From Krumholzibacterium sp965370495 (GTDB lineage Bacteria; Krumholzibacteriota; Krumholzibacteriia; Krumholzibacteriales; Krumholzibacteriaceae), in contig CBDUUV010000002.1 in NCBI GenBank assembly GCA_965370495.1, forward strand, positions 1 to 50,960: a stretch of DNA of 50,960 nt, in the 5' to 3' direction. Below the pieces are notes generated by a model. It ran no database searches, was not told the origin of the DNA, and was given only the letters and a program-made list of their open reading frames with translations. Shown here in pieces: positions 36,501 to 44,679 of the stretch (positions are counted from its first letter, which is position 1; each line of letters starts with the position of its first letter). A program made the position numbers and the translations under genes.

Positions 36501-37274
36501 ATGCATCCGATACTCCTGGAGCTTGGCAGATTCAAGATATATTCATACGGTTTCATGCTCGCTCTCAGTTTTTTTGTAGGGATACTGCTGGCGGCAAAGA
36601 GGGCGGAGAAGCAGGGATTGAAATCAGATTTAATATATGACCTGAGCATTATCCTGATACTGGGAGCAGTGATAGGTTCGCGCGGATTGTATATACTGAC
36701 TCATCTGGACCATTTTCATGGTCTTATGGACATTATCGCTCTCTGGCAGGGTGGGGCGACCTATTACGGAGGAATGATTCTCGCGGTGGCTGGAGCCATG
36801 GTGTTTCTCAGGATCAAGGGTGTTTCGTTTCTGAAGGTGGCGGATATCTGTTCACTTTCGGTGGCGTTGGGAGTCTTTCTGACCCGGATCGGGTGTTTTC
36901 TCAGCGGATGCTGCTTCGGGAAACCAACCGAGTGTTCTCTGGGCATGATCTATCCGGCCGGATCACCTGCCGGGAACACATATTCCGGTATTCACATTCA
37001 CCCCACACAGTTATATTCGTCTTTCTACGGACTTGTAATCTTCCTCGCACTGCTGGTTCTGGAAAAGAAAAAAGGATTCGATGGTTATACTTTCGGGTTT
37101 ATGCTGATCCTCTACGGGATCGCCAGGTTTGTTGTCGACTTTTTCAGGTTCTACGAGGATTCCGCCATAGTGTGGCATGGATTTATCGATAATCAGCTTA
37201 TCAGTGTAGTTGTTATTGTCGGCGGGTTGGTCCTTCTCTTTGTGCAGGGAAGAAAGTCTGGAAATAAAGTATAA
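36501..37274 (+). CDS. lgt: Prolipoprotein diacylglyceryl transferase
   Basis: Inner-membrane enzyme of 257 residues and about seven helices that transfers diacylglycerol from phosphatidylglycerol to the lipobox cysteine of prolipoproteins. Lgt features: IKSYGFMLALSF-like start (FKIYSYGFMLAL), WQGGATYYGGMI, TRIGCFLSGCCFGKPT and IHPTQLYSS. ATG 36501 is four bases after AGGAGG, better than ATG 36498. The gap before it (36456-36497) has a weak hairpin followed by TTTTTTT, possibly a terminator for the preceding gene. Confidence 0.96.
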   Translation: MHPILLELGRFKIYSYGFMLALSFFVGILLAAKRAEKQGLKSDLIYDLSIILILGAVIGSRGLYILTHLDHFHGLMDIIALWQGGATYYGGMILAVAGAMVFLRIKGVSFLKVADICSLSVALGVFLTRIGCFLSGCCFGKPTECSLGMIYPAGSPAGNTYSGIHIHPTQLYSSFYGLVIFLALLVLEKKKGFDGYTFGFMLILYGIARFVVDFFRFYEDSAIVWHGFIDNQLISVVVIVGGLVLLFVQGRKSGNKV

Positions 37275-37288
37275 GGGAACTGTTGAAT

Positions 37289-37333
37289 CCTGCACCTGTG
37301 TACCGGAGCCGTAAAGCAGCAAAGGGTTACGAC
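37289..37333 (+). pseudogene. Relic of comF phosphoribosyltransferase motif
   Basis: This 45-base stretch matches bases 37798-37842 inside comF at 33 of 45 positions without gaps; ten of the twelve differences are transitions. Translated in the aligned frame it reads PAPVYRSRKAAKGYD, against PVPLYRGRRTARGYN in comF. The frame stops at 37355 and has a stop upstream at 37265, so it cannot encode a full protein. Most likely a fossil partial duplication between lgt and comF. Confidence 0.55.
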
Positions 37334-37356
37334 GTCGGTTTTGCGGGGTTGTGTTG

Positions 37357-38220
37357 ATGATGAGGAAGGGCGCGGGTTTGTTTTTGTTTGTATCTGATCT
37401 GTTGTTTCCCGGGAGGTGCCTGGCCTGTGAAAAGATCCTTCGTGCGCCCGGCACCGGAACGCCACTGATACTCCCCGCGGGGTGGCCGGAAGAAACTGTT
37501 GAGTTTCTAAGGATCGATTTTTCATACAGGATCCTGGGCCCGCTCTCTATTTGCGCAAGGCTCTTATGCCCCGATTGCTGGCTGTCTCTTGTTCCCGCGT
37601 CGACCGCTGTATTTACAGGGTGTGGCGGCATGGTTCCGATCATTACGCCCTTCATAACGGATGATCTGCTCCTGAGGGTTGTGAAATATCTCAAATTCGA
37701 ATATGGCAGAGCCGCCGTTGTGCCGCTGGCCTGGTGGATCGCATCGGCGCTTAAACGGTATTCAAGCGGGATAAACAGTGCCAGGACTGTTATCCTCCCC
37801 GTTCCCCTGTACCGGGGCCGTAGAACGGCAAGGGGTTACAATCAGGCTGAACTGCTTGCCAGCGAAGTTGCTTCGATCCTTTCCGTCAGGGTCGAAACCG
37901 GTGTGCTGAAGCGTACGAAAAAGACAAAACCTCAATCGAAGCTCCAGCCTGACAGGCGGGAAGTGAATGTAGAGGGAGCTTTTACTGTTTCCAGACCGGA
38001 ACTGATAATAGATAAGGATATTATTCTTATAGACGATTTGATAACTACGGGCGAGACAGTTAAAGCATGTATAAAAGCTTTACATGAATCATTCTTGTCC
38101 CCGATAATGGTGCTGGCCGCTGGCAGAAGCGGGCGGAAACAGTACCTGGAGATGATGGGAGAAGATCTTCAGGCCCGTTTGCCGTCTGAGGCTGGTCCGA
38201 ATCTGATTTATATTGGTTGA
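37357..38220 (+). CDS. comF: ComF family phosphoribosyltransferase-like protein
   Basis: 287 residues. N-terminal zinc-ribbon-like cysteines (GRCLACEKIL, later LLCPDCWLSL) and a type I phosphoribosyltransferase fold with PVPLYRGRRTARGYNQAELLA and the PRPP loop IILIDDLITTGETV. ComF homologues (GntX, ComFC) take part in DNA uptake or utilisation. The enzyme substrate is unknown. The start is uncertain: GTG 37351, TTG 37354, ATG 37357 and ATG 37360 are consecutive; a GCGGGG tract eight bases before 37357 favours that one. Confidence 0.92.
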   Translation: MMRKGAGLFLFVSDLLFPGRCLACEKILRAPGTGTPLILPAGWPEETVEFLRIDFSYRILGPLSICARLLCPDCWLSLVPASTAVFTGCGGMVPIITPFITDDLLLRVVKYLKFEYGRAAVVPLAWWIASALKRYSSGINSARTVILPVPLYRGRRTARGYNQAELLASEVASILSVRVETGVLKRTKKTKPQSKLQPDRREVNVEGAFTVSRPELIIDKDIILIDDLITTGETVKACIKALHESFLSPIMVLAAGRSGRKQYLEMMGEDLQARLPSEAGPNLIYIG

Positions 38221-38290
38221 ATCCTGGTGTTCGGCTGTGTTTAGATAACGTGTGCCGTATTCTTCCGGGATCTGCAAGAGGGAGGGCGAA

Positions 38291-39214
38291 GTGCTCGTTA
38301 CAAACAAGGAACTAATGGTTGCCGCAAGGGATGGCGGTTACGGTGTCGGGGCATTTAATATCAATAATATGGAATTTGTTCAGGCCATAACCGGAGCTGC
38401 TGAAGAGCTTAACAGCCCGATCATCCTTGCGGTCTCTCAGGGAGCTATCAAGTATGCGGGGTTCGGAAATATCGTATCTCTCGTACAAACCGCGGTTGAA
38501 GAGAGAAAAGTCAAAGCCTCGCTTCACCTGGATCACGGAAAAGATATGAAGATAATTCAGCAGTGTATCGAGGGTGGTTTTACTTCGGTCATGATCGATG
38601 GCTCCGATCTGCCTTTTGAAGAAAATATCGCTGTTACCCGTAAGGTCGTTGAGATGGCCCGACCGAAAGGTATATCTGTCGAAGGCGAGCTCGGGCGCCT
38701 GGCCGGCGTTGAAGACCATGTCTCCGTATCGAAACAAGATGCTACATATACGGATCCGGATGAAGCAGTGGAATTTGTCGAAAAGACAGGTATCGACTCA
38801 CTGGCTGTAGCGATAGGGACTTCCCACGGCGCCTACAAGTTCAAGGGAGAAGCGAAGCTTGCCATGGACAGGCTTTCCGAAATTGTCAGCAAGGTCGATG
38901 TTCCTCTGGTTCTGCATGGCGCGTCGGGTGTCAATCAGGATCATGTAAAACTGGGAAATAAATATGGAGCAAAACTTATGGATGCCAGAGGTGTTCCCGA
39001 TAATGCGATAACCGAGGCGGTCCAACGTGGAGTATGCAAAGTCAACATAGATACTGACATGAGGATTGCGTTTACTGTGTTTATCAGGAAGTTTCTCGGT
39101 GATCAGCCTGAGGTGTTTGATCCGAGGGGATATCTCGGCGCTGGTAGAGAAGCGATCGTGGAAGTGGTTAAATACAAGATAAGGCTTTTCGGAAGTGAAG
39201 GAAAAGCTTTTTGA
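38291..39214 (+). CDS. fba: Class II fructose-bisphosphate aldolase
   Basis: 307-residue zinc-dependent aldolase that splits fructose 1,6-bisphosphate into glyceraldehyde 3-phosphate and dihydroxyacetone phosphate (and reverses this in gluconeogenesis). Motifs: GAFNINNMEF near the start, LHLDHGKDM with a zinc-binding His, GFTSVMIDGSDLPFEENI, VEGELGRLAGVED, IGTSHGAYKF, LHGASGV and KVNIDTDMR. GTG 38291 follows GGAGGG at 38281-38286. It heads a glycolytic cluster with gap, pgk and tpiA. Confidence 0.96.
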   Translation: MLVTNKELMVAARDGGYGVGAFNINNMEFVQAITGAAEELNSPIILAVSQGAIKYAGFGNIVSLVQTAVEERKVKASLHLDHGKDMKIIQQCIEGGFTSVMIDGSDLPFEENIAVTRKVVEMARPKGISVEGELGRLAGVEDHVSVSKQDATYTDPDEAVEFVEKTGIDSLAVAIGTSHGAYKFKGEAKLAMDRLSEIVSKVDVPLVLHGASGVNQDHVKLGNKYGAKLMDARGVPDNAITEAVQRGVCKVNIDTDMRIAFTVFIRKFLGDQPEVFDPRGYLGAGREAIVEVVKYKIRLFGSEGKAF

Positions 39215-39252
39215 GCAGGAGATGTAACAAGCTTTCTCAAGGAGGAGAAAAG

Positions 39253-40257
39253 GTGGCTATTAATGTCGCGATCAACGGGTTTGGCAGGATCGGAAGACTG
39301 GTATTCCGCGGAGCGGTTAATGACAAGCGGTTTAATATTGTAGCGATTAACGATCTTACCGATGCCGGTACGCTCGGGCATCTTCTCAAGTACGATTCTG
39401 TACATGGCAGGTTTCAAGGCAGGGTGAAGGTCCTTAAATCGGGCGATATATCTGTCAACGGCAAGAGAATAAAAGTGCTTACCGAGAGGGACCCGGCATC
39501 GTTGCCATGGAAAAAACTCGGAGTCGATATTGTGATAGAGTCGACAGGGTTCTTCAGAAAACGCAAGGATGCAGCGCTTCACATCAAGGCAGGGGCAAAG
39601 AAGGTAATTATTTCCGCCCCTTCGCCTGATCCCGATATCATGATAGTTATGGGGGTTAATGACAATTTGTACAGGAAGAGCAAACATCATGTGATCTCGA
39701 CTGCGTCGTGTACGACAAACTGTCTTGCTCCTGTTGTGAAAGTGCTCAATGACAAATTCGGTATTGCTAACGGCCTGATGACCACCATCCATGCTTATAC
39801 AAGCGACCAGAATATACTTGACGCACCCCACAAGGATCTTCGCAGAGCCCGGGCCTGTGCTGTTTCGATGATTCCGACTACAACAGGCGCGGCCGCTGCT
39901 GTCGGAGTTGTGATGCCGTCTCTGAAAGGCAAGCTTAACGGGATAGCAGTACGTGTACCAACCCCGGATGCGTCACTTGTAGATCTTACTCTCACTCTGA
40001 AGAAATCGACTACTGTAGAGGAACTCAATGCCGTGGTCAGGAAAGCTGCCGAGACAAAGATGAAGGGTATCATTGAATACTGCGAGGATCCGATCGTCTC
40101 GATCGATGTAGTTGGCAATCCGTACTCATCGATTTTCGACAGCCTGATGACGATGTCGATTTCACCGAGGGTCTTCAAGATCCTGGCATGGTATGATAAC
40201 GAGTACGGATACGCTATCAGGATGGTTGACATGATGAGGATTCTTGTCGGGAAGTAG
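39253..40257 (+). CDS. gap: Type I glyceraldehyde-3-phosphate dehydrogenase
   Basis: 334 residues, the usual length. N-terminal Rossmann motif INGFGRIGRLVFRG, catalytic Cys153 in STASCTTNCLAPV, HAYTSDQNILDAPHKDLRRAR substrate region and C-terminal WYDNEYGYAIRMVDM. GTG 39253 is chosen because GGAGGAG (39241-39247) precedes it by five bases and this gives the standard MAINVAINGFG start. Confidence 0.98.
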   Translation: MAINVAINGFGRIGRLVFRGAVNDKRFNIVAINDLTDAGTLGHLLKYDSVHGRFQGRVKVLKSGDISVNGKRIKVLTERDPASLPWKKLGVDIVIESTGFFRKRKDAALHIKAGAKKVIISAPSPDPDIMIVMGVNDNLYRKSKHHVISTASCTTNCLAPVVKVLNDKFGIANGLMTTIHAYTSDQNILDAPHKDLRRARACAVSMIPTTTGAAAAVGVVMPSLKGKLNGIAVRVPTPDASLVDLTLTLKKSTTVEELNAVVRKAAETKMKGIIEYCEDPIVSIDVVGNPYSSIFDSLMTMSISPRVFKILAWYDNEYGYAIRMVDMMRILVGK

Positions 40258-40295
40258 GGGATTGTAGCCCGGATTACAGGGAGGATGCTGATTTG

Positions 40296-41534
40296 ATGAA
40301 GAAGACACTCAGAGACATAAGTCTGAGCGGAAAACGAGTATTGATGAGGGTAGACTTCAATGTTCCGCTTTCTGCGGATGGTGATGTCGCTGATGATACA
40401 AGGATCAGGGCTGCGTTGCCGAGCATCGAATATGCTGCCGGGAAGGGTGCATCTGTAGTGTTGATGTCTCATCTGGGCAGGCCGAAAGGGAAAAAGGATT
40501 CTTCTTTAAGCCTCAAGGTCGTTGCATATCATCTCGGCGGGCTCACCAACTGTCCGGTGAAGTTTGTCGGCGATTGTGTAGGTGAAGAAGTGAATAAAAA
40601 GGTCGAATCACTCAAGCCGGGGGAAGTACTCCTTCTTGAAAACCTGCGGTTTTACGAGGAGGAGACCTCGAACGATCCGGCTTTTGCTTCTAAACTGTCC
40701 AGGTATGGTGATGTTTATATAAACGATGCTTTCGGTACGGCTCACAGAGCACATGCCTCGATAGAAGGAGTCACGAAATATTTTGAGGAGAAGGTAGCCG
40801 GGTTCTTGATGGAGAAGGAGCTGATGACACTGGGAGGGCTTCTTTTCGAACCGAAGCGGCCTTTTGTGGCCATTCTTGGGGGGGCTAAAGTTTCGGGCAA
40901 GATAGGGATCATCAAAAATCTTCTCGACAAGGTCGACAGGATAATCATAGGTGGAGGAATGGCTTTTACCTTCTTCAAGGCTGTTGGGCTGGAGATAGGT
41001 AATTCGCTGCTTGACGAGAATTTTCTGGATATGTGCCGTGAGCTGATGGAAAGATCCGGTAAAGGTTCTTCAAAACAGATCTTTCTGCCGATTGACTGTG
41101 TTGTGGCGAATGAGGTAAAAAACAGCGCGAAGTTCAAAACTGTTTCAACCGGAGATATCCCGGAAGGGTGGTCGGGTGTGGATATCGGTAATGCGACGGT
41201 CGAGATATTCAGGAAGGAGATCCTGAATGCGGGGACCCTGTTCTGGAACGGGCCGATGGGGATATTTGAGATGCCGAATTTTGCCAATGGGACCAGGATG
41301 ATAGCCAGGGCGATAGTAGAAGCAACAGAGAACGGAGCTACGAGTGTGATTGGTGGGGGGGACAGTGTGGCCGCGCTGAGCAAGCTCGGCCTGGCAGCCA
41401 GGGTGTCGCATATTTCGACAGGTGGCGGAGCTTCTCTTGAGTTTCTCGAAGGAAGGGAACTTCCCGGTGTCAAACCCCTGAATAACGGGGAAGTAGCTTC
41501 TGGAACCCGGGAGAAAAGGGGAGAGCATGCGTAG
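40296..41534 (+). CDS. pgk: Phosphoglycerate kinase
   Basis: 412 residues. Substrate and nucleotide motifs are intact: LMRVDFNVPL, SHLGRPKGKKDSSLSL, LLENLRFYEEE, GGAKVSGKIG, FWNGPMGIFE and the C-terminal GGGDSVAAL hinge. It makes ATP from 1,3-bisphosphoglycerate. ATG 40296 or TTG 40293 could start it, both after GGGAGG (40279-40284). It overlaps tpiA by eight bases. Confidence 0.98.
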   Translation: MKKTLRDISLSGKRVLMRVDFNVPLSADGDVADDTRIRAALPSIEYAAGKGASVVLMSHLGRPKGKKDSSLSLKVVAYHLGGLTNCPVKFVGDCVGEEVNKKVESLKPGEVLLLENLRFYEEETSNDPAFASKLSRYGDVYINDAFGTAHRAHASIEGVTKYFEEKVAGFLMEKELMTLGGLLFEPKRPFVAILGGAKVSGKIGIIKNLLDKVDRIIIGGGMAFTFFKAVGLEIGNSLLDENFLDMCRELMERSGKGSSKQIFLPIDCVVANEVKNSAKFKTVSTGDIPEGWSGVDIGNATVEIFRKEILNAGTLFWNGPMGIFEMPNFANGTRMIARAIVEATENGATSVIGGGDSVAALSKLGLAARVSHISTGGGASLEFLEGRELPGVKPLNNGEVASGTREKRGEHA

Positions 41535-42279
41535 AAGGGTCATTGCCGGTAACTGGAAGATGAATATCGACCACAGGGAGGGAGCGGCGCTTGCGTCTGC
41601 GATACTCGAAGGTGTCAAAGACAGGCAACCTCAATGTGAAGTGGTTGTGATCCCTGCATTTACAGCGCTGCCAGCGGTTTCTGAAGTGCTTTCGGGATCG
41701 CTTATAGAGACTGGAGCACAAAATCTCTGGTATGAGGAAAAGGGAGCGTTTACCGGAGAGATCTCCGGCGCTATGATTGCGGCTCTGGGATGCAGGTATG
41801 TCCTCGTGGGCCATTCTGAAAGAAGGCATATAATAGGTGAGGATGCCGGGATACTTTCCCTGAAACTCCGAGCCGCTCTGAAAGCGGGTCTGTTGCCAAT
41901 ATATTGTGTCGGTGAGCTGCTCGAGCAGCGTGAAAGCGGTAAAGCCGAAGAGGTGGTTGAGGGACAGATGAAAATTCTTGAGGGGCTGGAGCCGGATGAG
42001 ATATCACATGTTATCATAGCTTATGAACCAGTCTGGGCTATAGGTACGGGAAAGACAGCCACACCGGAAGATGCGTCCGTCATGCATGCTGCTATTCGCA
42101 GGATCCTGGGAGAAAAATTCAGCCCCGGGATGGCTGAAGACGCGATTATTCTTTACGGTGGAAGCGTTAAGCCGGAGAATGCTTCAAGCTTGCTCGGCAT
42201 GGATGATATTGATGGGGCTCTTGTGGGTGGGGCATCGATGAAAGCCGATCTGTTCCTGGGTATTATTTCCCCTTCGTAA
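41527..42279 (+). CDS. tpiA: Triosephosphate isomerase
   Basis: 250 residues, (beta/alpha)8 barrel. Catalytic Lys11 (NWKMN), His96 (VGHSERR) and Glu167 (AYEPVWAIGTGK), with the phosphate loop GGSVKPEN. Start ATG 41527 lies inside the end of pgk, so translation is probably coupled. The gene after the gap, secG, has its own promoter-like site. Confidence 0.98.
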   Translation: MRRRVIAGNWKMNIDHREGAALASAILEGVKDRQPQCEVVVIPAFTALPAVSEVLSGSLIETGAQNLWYEEKGAFTGEISGAMIAALGCRYVLVGHSERRHIIGEDAGILSLKLRAALKAGLLPIYCVGELLEQRESGKAEEVVEGQMKILEGLEPDEISHVIIAYEPVWAIGTGKTATPEDASVMHAAIRRILGEKFSPGMAEDAIILYGGSVKPENASSLLGMDDIDGALVGGASMKADLFLGIISPS

Positions 42280-42403
42280 GGCAGAGTGCCGGTTACTGAA
42301 AGCAACCTGGCAGAAGGCCATAATCGGTCTCGATCCGTCAAAAGACCGAGGCGAGCTTCATCTCTTACATACCATGTTTGATGTCCCGTCACGAGTATTT
42401 TGT

Positions 42404-42432
42404 TTGACTGGCATCATTTTTTTCATTAAACT
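42404..42432 (+). promoter_or_regulatory. Sigma70-type promoter for secG
   Basis: TTGACT at 42404-42409 and TAAACT at 42427-42432 with a 17-base spacer, 32 bases before the secG start. A CGGTCT/AGACCG inverted repeat at 42325-42348 lies upstream but lacks a T-run. Confidence 0.45.
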
Positions 42433-42463
42433 ACTCTTTTAATGGTAGAAGGTTGGTGAAAAA

Positions 42464-42880
42464 ATGCTGTTTAACATCTTTGTGATACTGCACACGATTG
42501 CGTGTTTCTTTCTTATACTTGTTGTATTGATGCAATCAAGCAAGGGAGGAGGCCTTTCCGGAGCATTCGGAGGGGGTGGTGGCCAGGCGATTATGGGCGG
42601 GCGCGAAACTGCTACATTTTTGAGCAAGGCAACAACCTATCTTGCAGTAATGTTTATGGTTACATCACTTTCGCTGGCATTTTTATCGGCAGGAAAAGGC
42701 GGCCCGGAGACTCAAAGCGCATTGAGAAAAGCTGCCATGAAAAGCCAGTGGGGTAGTATTATACCGGAAGAGCAGAAGGATATTAACGAAGTGCTCAAAA
42801 CCATCGAGCAGCCTCATGTTGAAGGGGAACAAGATATAGTACAGGAAGAGGAGCCGGTAGAGCAGGATAATCAGCAGTAA
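42464..42880 (+). CDS. secG: Preprotein translocase subunit SecG
   Basis: 138-residue auxiliary subunit of the SecYEG channel. Two membrane helices flank the conserved QSSKGGGLSGAFGGGGGQAI loop. SecG is usually about 70-110 residues; here an acidic, charged C-terminal tail of about 45 residues is added. The gap, pgk, tpiA, secG, tRNA-Leu order is common in bacteria. Confidence 0.95.
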   Translation: MLFNIFVILHTIACFFLILVVLMQSSKGGGLSGAFGGGGGQAIMGGRETATFLSKATTYLAVMFMVTSLSLAFLSAGKGGPETQSALRKAAMKSQWGSIIPEEQKDINEVLKTIEQPHVEGEQDIVQEEEPVEQDNQQ

Positions 42881-42895
42881 AAACGTTGTAATATT

Positions 42896-42979
42896 GCCGA
42901 GGTGGTGGAACTGGTAGACACGCTACTTTGAGGGGGTAGTGGGTGAAAACCTGTGCGGGTTCGAGTCCCGCTCTCGGCA
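42896..42979 (+). tRNA. tRNA-Leu (anticodon GAG)
   Basis: Cloverleaf readable by eye: acceptor GCCGAGG / TCTCGGC, D-arm with GGTAGA, anticodon stem CTACT / GGTAG with loop TTGAGGG (anticodon GAG at 42930-42932), a long class II variable arm (GGT-GAAA-ACC) and T-arm GCGGG-TTCGAGT-CCCGC. Discriminator base A at 42979; the CCA end is not encoded. A seven-T run follows at once. Confidence 0.97.
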
Positions 42980-42986
42980 TTTTTTT
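42980..42986 (+). terminator. T-run directly after tRNA-Leu
   Basis: TTTTTTT abuts the acceptor stem, whose pairing could serve as the terminator stem. Confidence 0.4.
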
Positions 42987-43089
42987 ATGTTCTGAACATT
43001 TTCCTTGATATGGTTCAAAAAAGGCTTTACACACACTTGTACATTACATTAGCTTCAATGCGGTTGTTGCTGCTTCGGGAGGTTCTGGT

Positions 43090-43608
43090 TTGGGCCTGAA
43101 TGATTTTGTTACCGGACATCTGAATATTCTTGTTATAGTATCTGTTATCCTTGCGGTGATTTCGGTCTGTGCTGCTTTGTTTCTTCTCTTCGAATTGAAA
43201 CGGCTCAGAAAACCGTTCAGTGATATGGCGGATTTTTACAAGGATACCGGTGCCGAGAAAGCGCTGGAGAAACTCCTGAAGGGGGTCGATGAGAACCGCG
43301 AATATCTCAGGGGCCATTCTGAAGAGATTCGCATGATCCTTGGGGAGCTTGATAAATGTTACCGTGGTATGGGTATTGTCAAATACAATGCCTTCGAAGA
43401 TATAGGCGGTATGCAGAGTTATTCCCTGTGTCTTCTTACCCTCGAGAAGAACGGCATCCTTCTTACAAACCTCGTAGGCCGCAATTCCACGCGCGGATAT
43501 GCTCTCGAGATCAAGGACGGCAACCCTTCCCGGGAACTCAGTGGTGAGGAAAAAGAAGCGCTGGCTTATTCGCTCAAGTCTCTTGATTCCTGCTGTTGTA
43601 AGCGATAA
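43090..43608 (+). CDS. DUF4446 family protein
   Basis: 172 residues, one N-terminal membrane helix (ILVIVSVILAVISVCAALFLLF) then a coiled helical part and a compact domain with the family core KYNAFEDIGGMQSYSLCLLTLE and LVGRNSTRGYALEI. Conserved across several phyla, but the function is unknown. TTG 43090 is supported by GGGAGG (43077-43082). It is convergent with the rhomboid gene that follows. Confidence 0.85.
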   Translation: MGLNDFVTGHLNILVIVSVILAVISVCAALFLLFELKRLRKPFSDMADFYKDTGAEKALEKLLKGVDENREYLRGHSEEIRMILGELDKCYRGMGIVKYNAFEDIGGMQSYSLCLLTLEKNGILLTNLVGRNSTRGYALEIKDGNPSRELSGEEKEALAYSLKSLDSCCCKR

Positions 43609-43657
43609 AAAGGAAGCACTGGCCTGTTCACTCGGAGTTTGCGCAGCGGTTTTTCAA

Positions 43658-44458
43658 TCAGGTACTGTTTTCATCAGAATATTTTTTCAGTATACGTTTT
43701 TCTGTTTCCGAAAGGTTCTCATAACCTTTTTCTGAAATCTTGTCCAGAATCGAATCTATCTTGTTGGTATCGTTTCCCGCGTTATTACTGGCATCGTCTT
43801 TTTTGAACTCAATTCTGAAAGAGAATTTCTCCCAGAATTTTCCAAGACTGCTGAAAAGCCTGTTGCCTCGATGATTTTTTTTCAGGTAGATCAACCCGGC
43901 TGCCATTCCGCCCAAGTGGGCGAAATGAGCTATATTGCCGCCACCCTGTATCCCGGATATGAACGCTATCACTCCAAGTATTATGACCAGTGTGCGGGCA
44001 CGAACCGGGATTATACCCCAGACATATATCTGGTTATATGGAAAGAGGACTCCATATGCCAGAAGGATCCCGTATCCTGCAGCCGAAGCACCGATCACGG
44101 GGGTGTTGTAAGAGAAAATAAAGCTGAAAACCGCACCCCCTATACCACATACGAAGTAGTATTGGAGAAAACGTTTGCTTCCCCATACCTGTTCGAGTGT
44201 AGAGCCGAACATCCATATGAACAGCATGTTGAACAGGATGTGAAACATGTTTCCATGAAGGAACATATAGGTAACGATCTGCCAGATGAAGCCTCTTGTG
44301 ACGACATCTTTTGGAGTAAGAGCGAAAAAATGCTGAAAGCCGGTCCTGAACAGGATTATCTGAAAGATAAATACTATTATGTTGATAATCACGAGCTTAT
44401 TGACAGTACTGTTGCCAAACAGCCCCGAGAAAGAATTTCTTCTGAATTGATTCTGCAT
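43658..44458 (-). CDS. Rhomboid family intramembrane serine protease
   Basis: 266 residues. After a short N-terminus come six helices with the rhomboid features: FLHGNMFHILFNMLFIWMFG, catalytic Ser125 in GASAAGYGILLAYG and His181 in HFAHLGGMAAG. The cytoplasmic tail ends in a short conserved element (LSETEKRILKKYSDE) seen in many FCB-type rhomboids. ATG 44458 (minus strand) follows GAGG. Second rhomboid in the window, without the TPR-like domain of the first. Confidence 0.94.
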   Translation of the reverse strand: MQNQFRRNSFSGLFGNSTVNKLVIINIIVFIFQIILFRTGFQHFFALTPKDVVTRGFIWQIVTYMFLHGNMFHILFNMLFIWMFGSTLEQVWGSKRFLQYYFVCGIGGAVFSFIFSYNTPVIGASAAGYGILLAYGVLFPYNQIYVWGIIPVRARTLVIILGVIAFISGIQGGGNIAHFAHLGGMAAGLIYLKKNHRGNRLFSSLGKFWEKFSFRIEFKKDDASNNAGNDTNKIDSILDKISEKGYENLSETEKRILKKYSDENST

Positions 44459-44496
44459 CGTTATCCTCGTTTCGTGTCAATCGGACTCCTGTCAGC

Positions 44497-44525
44497 ATAA
44501 TAACGTATCGCCCGGGAACGGGCAA
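44497..44525 (-). promoter_or_regulatory. Candidate promoter for the rhomboid gene
   Basis: On the minus strand TTGCCC (44525-44520) and TATTAT (44502-44497) are separated by 17 bases, about 38 bases before the start codon. The -35 box matches only four of six consensus bases. Confidence 0.4.
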
Positions 44526-44620
44526 GCTTAACAACGGAATAAAGCCTGTTAATGACTGAACCCCATTATACGTATTAGAGATTCTGCCGGTTCACCGGGT
44601 GTCTTCTTTTTCGGCTCGAC

Positions 44621-44648
44621 TTGACAAGTCTGGATATGGTATTATGCA
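44621..44648 (+). promoter_or_regulatory. Candidate promoter for the beta-helix protein gene
   Basis: TTGACA at 44621-44626 with TATGCA at 44643-44648, spacer 16. The -35 is consensus but the -10 is weak. It lies in the divergent 220-base gap between the rhomboid and beta-helix genes. Confidence 0.45.
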
Positions 44649-44679
44649 ATCGATGTGATTTAAAGAGAGGTGATAAACT

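Noticed and set aside
42325..42348. CGGTCT/AGACCG inverted repeat after tpiA
   Set aside because: Could be a weak stem but has no T-run, so it is not called a terminator.
42987..42999. Palindrome ATGTTC-T-GAACAT near tRNA-Leu
   Set aside because: Looks operator-like, but about a dozen inverted repeats of this length are expected by chance in 51 kb and no regulator is nearby.
43871..44500. Plus-strand open frame of 209 codons opposite the rhomboid gene
   Set aside because: The minus-strand frame encodes a rhomboid with the catalytic Ser and His, so the plus-strand frame is the shadow.
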